Shown: positions 1-7,516 of the stretch, piece after piece
Position numbering within the stretch: position 1 is the stretch's first letter
Layout of the letters: each line of letters starts with the position of its first letter
Assembly: GCA_030950825.1 (NCBI GenBank)
Contig: JAUZQT010000015.1
Coordinates: forward strand, 1 to 20,555
Source of the DNA: Mariprofundaceae bacterium
GTDB taxonomy: Bacteria > Pseudomonadota > Zetaproteobacteria > Mariprofundales > Mariprofundaceae
Direction of reading: 5' to 3'
DNA length: 20,555 bases
Made by a program: the position numbers and the translations under genes
The notes under the pieces: model-generated
Seen by the model: the letters and a program-made list of their open reading frames with translations, nothing else
What the model was told of the DNA's origin: nothing
Database searches by the model: none

Positions 1-91
1 GTTGGATATCGACAAGCCAACACCACAGACGGTAGATGCTTTGATGAAGCTGAATCTTCCTTCGGGTGTTGATGTCGAAATCAAGCTTTAA
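1..91 (+). CDS. rpsJ: 30S ribosomal protein S10, C-terminal end (partial)
   Basis: Only the last 29 codons are inside the window; the frame begins at base 2 and ends with TAA at 89-91. The visible peptide starts LDIDKPTPQTVDAL and ends VDVEIKL, the characteristic C-terminus of S10, where the conserved TP-T-DAL stretch is followed by a final beta strand. S10 is a 30S head protein and, as NusE, also pairs with NusB in transcription antitermination (family knowledge). Its position 12 nt before rplC is the usual start of the S10 operon, so the operon promoter and any L4-responsive leader lie upstream, outside the window. Confidence 0.95.
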   Translation, partial: LDIDKPTPQTVDALMKLNLPSGVDVEIKL

Positions 92-103
92 TCGGAGGCT
101 ATC

Positions 104-733
104 ATGAGTGGATTGATCGCCCGTAAAGCGGGTATGACACAAGTTTTTGATGAAGATGGCTCAGCGATACCTGTAACGGTATTGAATGTTGAGGCATGTA
201 AAGTAATTGCGCGTCGCACATCTGATAAAGATGGCTATGACGCGATTCAAGTTGGTTATGGCACTGCCAAGAAGGCTGAAAGCCGTGCTGTGCAAGGTCA
301 TTATGCCAAGCAGGGGCAAGAGGTGATGAGAAACTTAAAAGAGTTTCGTGTTGCATCTGATGCCAATTATGAGTTGGGTCAGGCGTTGACTTCTTCTTTG
401 TTTGAAGTGGGACAAAAAATTGATGTTGCAGGCACATCAAAAGGGCATGGTTTTGCAGGTGTGATGAAGCGTTATGACTTTGCTGGTGGGCGTGCTACGC
501 ATGGTGCCGAAAAGGTTCATCGTCAGATGGGTTCAACGGGTCAGTGCCAATGGCCTGGTCGTGTATTTCCAGGTAAAAAGATGCCAGGTCATTACGGAAA
601 TGTGCGAAAAACTGTGCAGAATTTAGAAATCGTTCGTATTGATGAAGAGTTTAATCGCATTCTTGTAAAAGGCGCTGTTCCTGGTGCTAAGAATGGCTTA
701 CTTGAGCTTCGTCCAGCGGTTAAGGGAGCATAA
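104..733 (+). CDS. rplC: 50S ribosomal protein L3
   Basis: This 209-residue protein has the family's normal length. L3 is an early-assembly 23S rRNA binder whose long loop reaches towards the peptidyl transferase centre. The loop is visible around residues 125-165 (KGHGFAGVMKRYDFAGG, then HRQMGSTGQCQWPGRVF). Gln149 in GQCQWPG aligns with the glutamine that PrmB methylates in E. coli (Gln150); the neighbouring Cys and Trp replace the Asn and Thr of the E. coli motif GQNQTPG. The start ATG at 104 follows a GGAGG Shine-Dalgarno sequence at about 94-98. The gene ends one base before the start of rplD. Confidence 0.98.
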   Translation: MSGLIARKAGMTQVFDEDGSAIPVTVLNVEACKVIARRTSDKDGYDAIQVGYGTAKKAESRAVQGHYAKQGQEVMRNLKEFRVASDANYELGQALTSSLFEVGQKIDVAGTSKGHGFAGVMKRYDFAGGRATHGAEKVHRQMGSTGQCQWPGRVFPGKKMPGHYGNVRKTVQNLEIVRIDEEFNRILVKGAVPGAKNGLLELRPAVKGA

Positions 734-734
734 G

Positions 735-1358
735 ATGGCAGAGATCAATATTGTTGATCAGGCCAATCAAGTGGTCGGTACACGTGAGCTAAGCGCCAGT
801 GTATTTGATGTTGAAACGGATGCTGGTTTTGTTCACCGTGTGTATGCTGCTTTGGCAAGTGCGCAACGTGCAGGTACAAGTGCCACAAAAACTGTAGCAA
901 TGGTTTCTGGTGGTGGTCGTAAACCTTGGAAGCAAAAAGGAACGGGGCGTGCTCGTCAGGGCTCAATACGTTCGGCGCAATGGCGTCATGGCGGTGTTGC
1001 GCATGGCCCAAATGCTAATGCGAGTTTTGCTACCCGCATCAATCGTAAAGAACGTCGTAAGGCTTTGTGCATGGTTTTATCCGATGCCGTGCGTGAAGGT
1101 CGCTTGCTTGTTTTGAATAAGTTGGAATTATCTGAAGTGAAGACAAAATCATTCATTTCTATTGCAGATGCTTTATCAGTATCGTCTGGTTTGTATGTGC
1201 TAGGCACTGCTAACCGTGAAGCTGAACTGTCTGCACGTAATATCCCACACACCAAGATTGTTTTAGATGCTCAGCTTACTATTCACGATTTATTAAAGTT
1301 TGATCGCATTGTAGTGACTGAAGAAGCCCTGGTTAAAATTGAAGGGGGTCTGGCATGA
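735..1358 (+). CDS. rplD: 50S ribosomal protein L4
   Basis: L4 binds 23S rRNA domain I and lines the nascent-peptide tunnel; in enterobacteria it also represses its own operon (family knowledge). The open frame runs upstream to 684, but the ATG at 735 gives the normal N-terminus MAEINIVDQ, a 207-residue product and a Shine-Dalgarno sequence AAGGGAG at 722-728. The tunnel loop is clear at residues 45-98, with GGGRKPWKQKGTGRARQG and then WRHGGVAHGP. The last bases form an ATGA overlap with rplW, implying translational coupling. No leader that would show L4 feedback is in the window. Confidence 0.97.
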   Translation: MAEINIVDQANQVVGTRELSASVFDVETDAGFVHRVYAALASAQRAGTSATKTVAMVSGGGRKPWKQKGTGRARQGSIRSAQWRHGGVAHGPNANASFATRINRKERRKALCMVLSDAVREGRLLVLNKLELSEVKTKSFISIADALSVSSGLYVLGTANREAELSARNIPHTKIVLDAQLTIHDLLKFDRIVVTEEALVKIEGGLA

Positions 1359-1654
1359 GTGCAACGTATAAACATATGAACACACTGCGTCAGCCTGTCA
1401 TTACTGAAAAGAGCTATATTGCACGCGCTGCATCCAATCAATATGTATTTCGTGTTGCAACGGATGCCAGCAAAGTTGATGTCAAAGCAGCAGTCGAAGC
1501 TATTTTTGAAGTTGATGTTGAAAAAGTTCAAGTTATCAATGTGCCAGGCAAAGAAAAACGCCGTGGTGCTCATGTTGGTCGTCGTCCAGGCTATCGTAAG
1601 GCAGTGGTTCGCTTGGTTGAGGGTCAATCGATTGATCCCGAAGAAGAGGCATAA
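1355..1654 (+). CDS. rplW: 50S ribosomal protein L23
   Basis: This 99-residue protein sits at the tunnel exit and docks trigger factor and SRP (family knowledge). The motif QPVITEKS places Glu18 exactly at the position of the trigger-factor contact in E. coli L23. The rest follows the family: the YVFRVATDASKVDVKAAVE strand-helix segment, the basic loop GKEKRRGAHVGRRPGYRKA and the C-terminal strand VVRLVEGQ. The start overlaps the rplD stop (ATGA). A second in-frame ATG at 1376 would remove seven residues; the coupled start is preferred. Confidence 0.97.
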   Translation: MSATYKHMNTLRQPVITEKSYIARAASNQYVFRVATDASKVDVKAAVEAIFEVDVEKVQVINVPGKEKRRGAHVGRRPGYRKAVVRLVEGQSIDPEEEA

Positions 1655-1657
1655 ATC

Positions 1658-2488
1658 ATGGCACTGAAAGCTTTAAAACCAACGAGTAATGGTAACCGTG
1701 GCCGTGTAGCGGCTGTGAATCCTGACCTTTATAAAGGCAAACCTGAAGCGAGCCTGACTGAAGGCTTGAATAAAAGTGGTGGTCGTAACAATAATGGTCG
1801 CATTACATCGCGTCATCGTGGTGGCGGACATAAGCGCTTATATCGTATGATTGATTTCAAGCGTGACAATCACGGCGTAGAAGGTAAGGTGTCGCGCATT
1901 GAGTATGATCCAAACCGTACTTCGTACATTGCTTTGGTTGTATTCGTCAATGGTGATAAGCGTTATATCGTTGCACCGCAGGGTTTGCGTATTGGCGATT
2001 CGATTATGTCGGGTCCTGATGCTGAAATTAGTCCTGGAAATGCGTTACCTCTATCAAGCATTCGCGTTGGTACGATGTTGCACAATGTTGAAATGAAGCC
2101 TGCTAAGGGTGCTCAAATGGCACGTAGTGCTGGTGTTGGCATTCAATTGATGGGCAAGGAAAGTGGTAAAGCTATCTTGAAGTTACCATCCGGCGAGTTT
2201 CGTCGTGTTGATGTTCGCTGTATGGCGAGTATCGGTGTAGTTAGTAACTCAGATCACTCAAACCGTAAGGTTGGTAAAGCTGGTCGCTCACGCTGGTTGG
2301 GTATTCGTCCGCATGTTCGTGGTGTTGCCATGAATCCAGTGGATCACCCACACGGTGGTGGTGAAGGGCGTACAGCAGGTGGTCGTCACCCGGTAACGCC
2401 TTGGGGCGTACCAACTAAGGGTCATAAGACCCGTCAGAAGAACAAGGCTTCGAATCGTGATATTATTCGTCGCCGTAACCAGAAGTGA
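1658..2488 (+). CDS. rplB: 50S ribosomal protein L2
   Basis: L2 (276 residues, normal length) is a primary 23S rRNA binder needed for subunit association and peptidyl transfer. It has the N-terminal motif ALKALKPTSNGNRG, the RNA-binding OB-like domain with RITSRHRGGGHKRLYRMIDF, an SH3-like C-terminal domain, and the hallmark MNPVDHPHGGGEGR. His230 corresponds to the E. coli His229 implicated in peptidyl transferase function. The basic tail HKTRQKNKASNRDIIRRRN is intact. The gene starts 3 nt after rplW and ends 8 nt before rpsS. Confidence 0.98.
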   Translation: MALKALKPTSNGNRGRVAAVNPDLYKGKPEASLTEGLNKSGGRNNNGRITSRHRGGGHKRLYRMIDFKRDNHGVEGKVSRIEYDPNRTSYIALVVFVNGDKRYIVAPQGLRIGDSIMSGPDAEISPGNALPLSSIRVGTMLHNVEMKPAKGAQMARSAGVGIQLMGKESGKAILKLPSGEFRRVDVRCMASIGVVSNSDHSNRKVGKAGRSRWLGIRPHVRGVAMNPVDHPHGGGEGRTAGGRHPVTPWGVPTKGHKTRQKNKASNRDIIRRRNQK

Positions 2489-2496
2489 GGTAAGGC

Positions 2497-2775
2497 ATGG
2501 CGCGTTCCTTAAAGAAAGGCCCATACATTGAGGCCTCTTTGCAGAAGAAAGTTGATTCAGCCCGTGAAAGCGAGAAGAAAAGCGTGATCAAAACTTGGTC
2601 TCGTCGTTCTACGATTGCACCAGATTTTGTCGGCTTGAACTTTGCTGTACATAACGGCAATAAATTCATCCCAGTTTTCATTACTGAAAATATGGTGGGT
2701 CATAAGCTTGGCGAGTTTTCTCCAACCCGTACCTTCTATGGTCACGGTGCAGATAAAAAGGCCAGGAAGAGGTAG
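2497..2775 (+). CDS. rpsS: 30S ribosomal protein S19
   Basis: S19 (92 residues) is a 30S head protein that contacts S13 and the A-site tRNA region. The sequence shows the expected start MARSLKKGPYI, the central SRRSTIAPDFVGLNFAVHNG, and the signature MVGHKLGEFSPTRTFYGHG, followed by a lysine- and arginine-rich tail. The ATG at 2497 is preceded by a GTGAGG ribosome-binding site that overlaps the rplB stop codon. Confidence 0.98.
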   Translation: MARSLKKGPYIEASLQKKVDSARESEKKSVIKTWSRRSTIAPDFVGLNFAVHNGNKFIPVFITENMVGHKLGEFSPTRTFYGHGADKKARKR

Positions 2776-2781
2776 GTTAGG

Positions 2782-3123
2782 ATGAGCGAAGAAGTATGTG
2801 CGCTTCATAAAGATGCGCAAATTAGCGCGCAGAAGGCCCGTTTAATGGCAGACGCGATTCGTGGCTTGTCTGTTGACCGCGCTTTGGCTGTATTGATGTT
2901 GTCACCGAAGAAGTCAGCGAGGCTGTTTGAGAAGGTGTTGAAATCAGCCGTAGCAAATGCCGAGCAGAACAATGGTTTGGATGTTGATAGCTTGGTCGTA
3001 TCAACAACTAAAGTCGATGAAGGTGCAACTTTAAAGCGGTTTCGTCCGAAAGGCATGGGTCGTATGCGTAAACGTTTTCATCGTCGTAGTCACATTACTG
3101 TGGCTGTGTCTGAACGCGGATAA
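2782..3123 (+). CDS. rplV: 50S ribosomal protein L22
   Basis: This 113-residue protein shows the L22 fold: an N-terminal helical part with ISAQKARLMADAIRG and VDRALAVLMLSPKKSARLFEKVLKSA split over residues 12-55, then the long beta-hairpin lining the exit tunnel, with KRFRPKGMGRMRKRFHRRSH at its tip, where macrolide-resistance changes occur in other bacteria. No insertion or deletion is evident in the hairpin. The gene lies 6 nt after rpsS and 11 nt before rpsC. Confidence 0.97.
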   Translation: MSEEVCALHKDAQISAQKARLMADAIRGLSVDRALAVLMLSPKKSARLFEKVLKSAVANAEQNNGLDVDSLVVSTTKVDEGATLKRFRPKGMGRMRKRFHRRSHITVAVSERG

Positions 3124-3134
3124 AGGGGTTATTA

Positions 3135-3782
3135 ATGGGTCAGAAAGTTAATCCGATTGGTTTCCGTGTTGGTATTACACGCGGCTGGGAATCAGTTTGG
3201 TATGCAGATAAAAATTTTGGTGAGCTGCTTCGTGAAGATATTAAGTTGCGTAAGTTTATCAAGGCTCGTTTGAAGCATGCACATGTTTCGCGTATTTTAA
3301 TTGAGCGTCCAGCAGGTAAGATTAAGGTAAGTATTCATACGGCTCGCCCTGGTGTGGTGATTGGTAAGAAAGGCTCCGAGATTGATGCCTTGCGGCGTTC
3401 TTTGTTGGCTGAGTTTGGTCAGGAAGTTCAGGTATATATTGTTGAAGTTCGCCGTGCAGAAGCTGAAGCACAGTTGGTGGCTGAAAACATTGCCATGCAG
3501 CTGGAGCGCCGTGTTGCTTTTCGTCGTGCGATGAAGCGTGCTGTGCAAGGTGCGTTGCGCATGGGTGCGAAAGGCGTTCGTATTAACTGTTCAGGTCGTC
3601 TGGGCGGTGCGGATATTGCGCGTATGGAGTGGTATCGTGAAGGTCGTGTGCCTTTGCATACATTACGTGCAGACATTGATTATGGTTTTACAGAAGCGAA
3701 AACCACATATGGAATTATTGGCGTGAAAGTTTGGGTATTTAACGGTGAGAAACTGGGCGATACTGAAGCTAAAAACGTATAG
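3135..3782 (+). CDS. rpsC: 30S ribosomal protein S3
   Basis: S3 (215 residues) forms part of the mRNA entry channel and helicase region. The start MGQKVNPIGFRVGITRGWES is canonical. A type II KH domain occupies about residues 39-107, with its GVVIGKKGSEI loop at residues 73-83. The C-terminal domain includes MKRAVQGALRMGAKGVRINCSGRLGGADIAR and the motif ADIDYGFTEAKTTYGIIGVKVW in consecutive segments. Length is slightly below the E. coli protein (233) because of a shorter tail, which is common. Confidence 0.98.
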   Translation: MGQKVNPIGFRVGITRGWESVWYADKNFGELLREDIKLRKFIKARLKHAHVSRILIERPAGKIKVSIHTARPGVVIGKKGSEIDALRRSLLAEFGQEVQVYIVEVRRAEAEAQLVAENIAMQLERRVAFRRAMKRAVQGALRMGAKGVRINCSGRLGGADIARMEWYREGRVPLHTLRADIDYGFTEAKTTYGIIGVKVWVFNGEKLGDTEAKNV

Positions 3783-3797
3783 CGGGGTTAGTGGGTC

Positions 3798-4220
3798 ATG
3801 TTACAACCAAAAAAGATTCGCTGGCGCAAGCATCATAAAGAGCTGCAGCGCATTCGTGGTAAAGCGACACGTGGTTCATCATTGAACTTTGGCGATATCG
3901 CCTTAAAAGCAATGGAACCAGGTCGTATTACTGCACGTCAGATTGAAGCTGCGCGTATTACGATGACGCGTCATATTAAACGTCAGGGGCGCGTTTGGAT
4001 TCGTATGTTTCCAGATCTTCCTGTATCGAAAAAGCCTGCCGAAGTCCGTATGGGTAAAGGTAAAGGTTCTCCAGAATACTGGGTTGCTGCTGTGCGTGCT
4101 GGCCGTATTTTGTATGAAATGAACGGCGTTGATGAAAAAACTGCGCGTGAAGCTTTAGAGCGTGCTGCGGCAAAGTTGCCAATTCGTACTAAGATTGTGA
4201 CACGTGGGGTTGGCCGATGA
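3798..4220 (+). CDS. rplP: 50S ribosomal protein L16
   Basis: L16 (140 residues) organises the A-site region of the large subunit. It has the N-terminus MLQPKKIRWRKHHK, the conserved GRITARQIEAARITMTRHI segment and the VRMGKGKGSPEYWVAAVRAG motif; the arginine in this motif is the one hydroxylated by YcfD (RoxA) in E. coli, although no such enzyme is in the window. The stop codon overlaps the rpmC start in an ATGA arrangement, so the two genes are probably translationally coupled. Confidence 0.98.
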   Translation: MLQPKKIRWRKHHKELQRIRGKATRGSSLNFGDIALKAMEPGRITARQIEAARITMTRHIKRQGRVWIRMFPDLPVSKKPAEVRMGKGKGSPEYWVAAVRAGRILYEMNGVDEKTAREALERAAAKLPIRTKIVTRGVGR

Positions 4221-4399
4221 AAGCTGTTGAACTACGTAAAATGTCTGCGGTTGAATTGAAAGAGCGTATGGATGATTTGGCTGCAGAGCATATGAAATTG
4301 CGCTTTCAAAGGGCTACGATGCAGTTAACGAACTCAGCTCGCATTGGTGCTGTACGCAAAGAAGTCGCACGTATCCAGACTATTCTGGCTCAGCGTTAA
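4217..4399 (+). CDS. rpmC: 50S ribosomal protein L29
   Basis: L29 is a small two-helix protein at the tunnel exit next to L23. The 60-residue product shows the family pattern: MKAVELRKMSAVELKERMDD forming helix 1, then LRFQRATMQLTNSARIGAVRKEVARI covering the conserved turn and helix 2. Its ATG overlaps the rplP stop, and 15 nt separate it from rpsQ. Confidence 0.97.
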   Translation: MKAVELRKMSAVELKERMDDLAAEHMKLRFQRATMQLTNSARIGAVRKEVARIQTILAQR

Positions 4400-4414
4400 G
4401 GGGATAGAAGAAAA

Positions 4415-4681
4415 ATGTCCGAAGTTAAGAGCAATAAGCGTACGCTGCAAGGCGTTGTTGTAAGCAACAAAGGTGAGAAAACTGTTGTTGTTCAAGTGGA
4501 ACGTAAGTTTTTGCATCCTAAATATCGCAAAACGATTCGTTCGCATAAAAAATATATGGCTCATGATGCGGAAAACACCTGCAATATTGGTGATACCGTT
4601 CGTATCGTTGAATCTCGTCCAATCTCCAAGAATAAATGCTGGGTGATGGAAGAAGTTCTTCGTCGCACTGAACAGCTGTAA
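4415..4681 (+). CDS. rpsQ: 30S ribosomal protein S17
   Basis: S17 (88 residues) is an OB-fold primary 16S rRNA binder. The sequence shows KRTLQGVVVSNKGEKTVVV for the first strands, HPKYRKTIRSHKKYMAHD for the basic loop, and GDTVRIVESRPISKNKCWVM, the family signature. The start codon follows a GGGGATAG stretch with moderate Shine-Dalgarno complementarity. Confidence 0.97.
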   Translation: MSEVKSNKRTLQGVVVSNKGEKTVVVQVERKFLHPKYRKTIRSHKKYMAHDAENTCNIGDTVRIVESRPISKNKCWVMEEVLRRTEQL

Positions 4682-4695
4682 GCGAGGTTTAAGCA

Positions 4696-5064
4696 ATGAT
4701 TCAGACTGAAACAGTATTAAATGTTGCCGATAACTCTGGCGCACGTCGTGTAAAGTGCATCAAGGTATTGGGTGGCTCTAAGCGTCGCTATGCCAGCGTG
4801 GGTGATGTGATTGTGGTGGCTGTGAAAGAGGTGGCACCTGGTGGTAAAGTGAAAAAAGGTGAAGTTCAGCAAGCTGTTGTTGTACGTACAGCGAAAGAAT
4901 TTCGTCGTAAAGATGGCAGCTCTATTCGCTTTGATGAGAATGCAGCCGTGTTGCTTTCCAAGCAGGGCGAGCCAATGGGGACACGTATTTTTGGCCCTGT
5001 AACACGTGAATTGCGTGGCAAAGGTTATATGAAAATTATTTCCCTAGCTCCAGAAGTTCTGTAG
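4696..5064 (+). CDS. rplN: 50S ribosomal protein L14
   Basis: L14 (122 residues, the most usual length) is at the subunit interface and contacts 16S rRNA. It starts MIQTETVLNVADNSGARRVK, has the central signature GDVIVVAVKEVAPGG and ends EVL after the RGKGYMKIISLAPEV helix. It is conventionally the first gene of the spc operon; here it lies only 14 nt behind rpsQ with no visible terminator or promoter, which favours continuous transcription from the S10 block. Confidence 0.98.
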   Translation: MIQTETVLNVADNSGARRVKCIKVLGGSKRRYASVGDVIVVAVKEVAPGGKVKKGEVQQAVVVRTAKEFRRKDGSSIRFDENAAVLLSKQGEPMGTRIFGPVTRELRGKGYMKIISLAPEVL

Positions 5065-5080
5065 TTAGGAGTGTGAGGAA

Positions 5081-5413
5081 ATGATGACGACTCAGATTAA
5101 GTCTCGTATCCATCGCGATGATGAAGTGTTGGTTATCGCAGGTCGCGATAAAGGTGCGCGTGGTAAGGTGATTCGTGTAATTGCTTCGGATAACCGTATA
5201 TTGGTTTCCAAAGTGAACATGGTAAAACGTCATACCCGTCAAACACAGCAAACGAGTGGTGGTATTATTGAAAAAGAATCGCCAATTGCGATGTCTAATG
5301 TTCAGTTTTTCTGTCCGAAATGTAAAACTGGTGTTCGCTTGGGTATGAAGACATTGGACGATGGACGTAAGGTTCGAAACTGCCGCAAATGCGGTGAAGT
5401 TTTGGATCAGTAG
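5081..5413 (+). CDS. rplX: 50S ribosomal protein L24 with C-terminal zinc ribbon
   Basis: L24 is an assembly-initiator 23S rRNA binder. The 110-residue product has a KOW motif at about residues 10-40 (DDEVLVIAGRDKGARGKV) and the LVSKVNMVKRHTRQ region. The C-terminal extension has two CxxC pairs (CPKC and CRKC), a zinc ribbon found in many bacterial L24 proteins but absent from the E. coli one. Two ATGs are adjacent at 5081 and 5084. AGGAG at 5067-5071 fits the first and GAGG at 5075-5078 fits the second, so the exact start is open by one codon. Confidence 0.96.
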   Translation: MMTTQIKSRIHRDDEVLVIAGRDKGARGKVIRVIASDNRILVSKVNMVKRHTRQTQQTSGGIIEKESPIAMSNVQFFCPKCKTGVRLGMKTLDDGRKVRNCRKCGEVLDQ

Positions 5414-5424
5414 GAGTATAGGTG

Positions 5425-5967
5425 ATGGCTCGTCTTAAAGAAGACTATAAATCACGCGTGGCACCTGCTTTGAAAGAGCAGTTTGGATATAAAAATCCGA
5501 TGCAAATACCAAACGTGATAAAAATTGTTGTGAATATGGGTGTGGGTGAAGCTGCAACCAATTCAAAGTTGATGGAAGGTGCATTGTCAGATATGACTGC
5601 GATTACTGGTCAGAAGCCAGTTACCACACGTGCGCGGAAATCAATTTCAAACTTCAAGCTGCGTGATGGTATGCCAGTAGGCTGCCGTGTAACGCTGCGT
5701 GGCGATCAAATGTGGGAGTTCTTGGATCGTTTGATCAATGTAACTCTACCTCGTATTCGAGATTTTCGAGGGGTTTCTCCTAAGGCATTTGATGGACGTG
5801 GAAATTATACTCTGGGTCTTAAAGAACAGATTATTTTTCCTGAGATTGATTATGATAAGGTGGATAAAGTTCGTGGTATGGATATTACTATCTGTACAAC
5901 GGCGAACACCAATGATGAAGGACGTGCGTTATTGAAGGAATTCAAAATGCCGTTCCGAAAGAATTAA
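5425..5967 (+). CDS. rplE: 50S ribosomal protein L5
   Basis: L5 (180 residues) binds 5S rRNA and touches the P-site tRNA and S13. Recognisable segments are MARLKEDYKSRVAPALKEQF, the LMEGALSDMTAITGQKPVTT region, ARKSISNFKLRDG and GNYTLGLKEQIIFPEI. A GTG at 5422 directly precedes the ATG at 5425; the ATG is chosen because its distance from the AGGAG at 5412-5416 is 8 nt and because MARLKE is the normal N-terminus. Confidence 0.97.
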   Translation: MARLKEDYKSRVAPALKEQFGYKNPMQIPNVIKIVVNMGVGEAATNSKLMEGALSDMTAITGQKPVTTRARKSISNFKLRDGMPVGCRVTLRGDQMWEFLDRLINVTLPRIRDFRGVSPKAFDGRGNYTLGLKEQIIFPEIDYDKVDKVRGMDITICTTANTNDEGRALLKEFKMPFRKN

Positions 5968-5976
5968 GGGGCAGAC

Positions 5977-6162
5977 ATGGCTACAAAAGCTCTGATCGCG
6001 AAATGCAATCGCAAACCCAAATTTAAAGTGCGTGCTTATACACGCTGTCAGTTGTGTGGTCGCCCACACTCTGTATACCGCAAATTCGGCATGTGCCGTA
6101 TTTGTTTGCGCAAACATGCCTCGGCGGGTGAAATCCCAGGCATGGTTAAATCTAGCTGGTAA
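5977..6162 (+). CDS. rpsN: 30S ribosomal protein S14, short zinc-binding type
   Basis: S14 sits in the 30S head. This is the short form: 61 residues against about 100 for the zinc-free form of most Proteobacteria. The zinc ligands are visible as Cys24-x2-Cys27 and Cys40-x2-Cys43, and the tail GEIPGMVKSSW is typical of this class. The zinc form usually belongs to Firmicutes, Actinobacteria, Epsilonproteobacteria and some deep-branching groups; finding it next to proteobacterial-type genes helps place the host. Length, position between rplE and rpsH and the intact cysteines make the call secure. Confidence 0.98.
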   Translation: MATKALIAKCNRKPKFKVRAYTRCQLCGRPHSVYRKFGMCRICLRKHASAGEIPGMVKSSW

Positions 6163-6181
6163 GGCGATAGGAGACTCTATT

Positions 6182-6577
6182 ATGATGACAGATCGTATCG
6201 CTGATATGTTGACGCGCATTCGTAACGCACAACAAGTAGGCATTGAAAAAATTGAACTTCCAGCGAGCAATACTTTGCTATCTATGGCAGAGATTCTTCG
6301 TGACGAAGGCTATATTGCAGCAGCCAAAGCTTATAACTTTAAAGGACATCGCTACTTGCGTTTAACTTTGCGTTATGATGATGAAGGTCAGGCCGTTATC
6401 CGTGAGATTAAACGTATTTCTAAGCCTGGGCGTCGTGTTTACAGCAATGCTGACACGTTACCGCGTGTGCGTAGTGGTTATGGGATTGCTGTAGTAAGTA
6501 CCTCAAGAGGTATTATGACAGATAAAAAGGCTCGTGCAGAACACGTCGGTGGCGAAGTTCTTTGCACAGTATTTTAA
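6182..6577 (+). CDS. rpsH: 30S ribosomal protein S8
   Basis: S8 binds the central domain of 16S rRNA and in enterobacteria represses the spc operon. The open frame extends upstream through rpsN, but the true start is the ATG at 6182 (MMTDRIADMLTRIRNAQ), giving 131 residues; AGGAGA at 6169-6174 is spaced 7 nt from it. An alternative ATG follows at 6185. The C-terminal signature STSRGIMTDKKARAEHVGGE is intact. Confidence 0.97.
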   Translation: MMTDRIADMLTRIRNAQQVGIEKIELPASNTLLSMAEILRDEGYIAAAKAYNFKGHRYLRLTLRYDDEGQAVIREIKRISKPGRRVYSNADTLPRVRSGYGIAVVSTSRGIMTDKKARAEHVGGEVLCTVF

Positions 6578-6589
6578 GGTAGGTTTAGA

Positions 6590-7123
6590 ATGTCTCGAGT
6601 TGGTAAACAACCTGTTACAATCCCGAGTGGTGTTGAAGTTACCATTGCAGCTGATGCTGTAACGGTGAAAGGCGCTAAAGGGGCATTGACTTCACCGTTA
6701 TTTGATGGTTTAACGGCTGTGCTGAATGAAGATAAAATTCAAATTTCTTGTGCAGACGTTTCGAATAAGAAAATGAATGGTAATTTTGGTTTGTCTCGCG
6801 CTCTTCTAGCCAACAATGTGCAAGGCGTGAGCAAGGGTTTTGAAAAGGTTCTGGAATTGCGAGGGGTAGGTTACCGTGCTCAGATACAAGGTCAGAAATT
6901 AAACTTATCCCTTGGTTTTTCGCATCCAGTTGTCTATGAAGTTCCTGTCGGCGTTGACGTTAAAGTTGAAAAAAGTTTAATCACTGTTCGTGGTTTTGAT
7001 AAACAAAAAATTGGACAAGTAGCGGCTGAAATTCGCGCTTATCGTCCGCCAGAACCTTACAAGGGCAAAGGTGTTCGTTATGTTGGTGAGCATGTTGCTA
7101 TGAAAGAAGGTAAAAAGGCCTAA
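6590..7123 (+). CDS. rplF: 50S ribosomal protein L6
   Basis: L6 (177 residues) is a two-domain protein near the sarcin-ricin loop. It starts MSRVGKQPVTIPSGVEV, and the second copy of the fold contains LELRGVGYRAQIQGQKLNLS and the signature PPEPYKGKGVRYVGE near the C-terminus. The 30-nt gap to rplR holds an AGGAG ribosome-binding site, and a short inverted repeat (AAGGC/GCCTT) spans the stop codon with no following T-run, so it is not a terminator. Confidence 0.98.
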   Translation: MSRVGKQPVTIPSGVEVTIAADAVTVKGAKGALTSPLFDGLTAVLNEDKIQISCADVSNKKMNGNFGLSRALLANNVQGVSKGFEKVLELRGVGYRAQIQGQKLNLSLGFSHPVVYEVPVGVDVKVEKSLITVRGFDKQKIGQVAAEIRAYRPPEPYKGKGVRYVGEHVAMKEGKKA

Positions 7124-7153
7124 TAAGCCTTATAGGATTAGGAGATTAGTAGC

Positions 7154-7507
7154 ATGTCTGCAAAGCGCTATGAAAATAATGCTGCGATTCGTCGCTCACG
7201 CCGTGTTCGCGCACGTGTTAAGGCTTCTGGCCGTTTGCGTTTGAGTGTGTTTCGTTCAGCTCGTCACATTTATGCTCAGGTTATTGATGATGCCGAAGGT
7301 AAAACATTGGTATCAGCCTCAAGTCTTGATAAAGAGATTTCTGAAGGTGGTAATAGCAAGGGTGCGGAAACTGTTGGTAAATTATTGGCTGAACGCGCTA
7401 TTGAAGCTGGTTTGAGTGTTGTTTCTTTTGACCGTGGTTCTTACCCGTATCATGGCCGTGTAAAGGCATTGGCTGAAGCCGCTCGCGCTGCTGGCTTGAA
7501 GTTTTAG
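7154..7507 (+). CDS. rplR: 50S ribosomal protein L18
   Basis: L18 (117 residues) delivers and anchors 5S rRNA. The basic N-terminal region has RRSRRVRARVKASGRLRLSV, followed by SARHIYAQVIDDAEGKTLVS and the C-terminal FDRGSYPYHGRVKALAEAAR, the family hallmark. The 9-nt gap to rpsE contains a TAGGAG ribosome-binding site overlapping the rplR stop. Confidence 0.98.
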   Translation: MSAKRYENNAAIRRSRRVRARVKASGRLRLSVFRSARHIYAQVIDDAEGKTLVSASSLDKEISEGGNSKGAETVGKLLAERAIEAGLSVVSFDRGSYPYHGRVKALAEAARAAGLKF

Positions 7508-7516
7508 GAGATTTGG

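Noticed and set aside
684..734. Upstream extension of the L4 reading frame into rplC
   Set aside because: The extension overlaps rplC, is not conserved L4 sequence, and the ATG at 735 has a good Shine-Dalgarno site.
6032..6181. Upstream extension of the S8 reading frame through rpsN
   Set aside because: It overlaps the complete rpsN gene in another frame; the start at 6182 gives the canonical N-terminus.
7116..7132. AAGGC/GCCTT inverted repeat at the rplF end as a terminator
   Set aside because: The stem is only 5 bp and has no T-run; the rplR ribosome-binding site follows directly.
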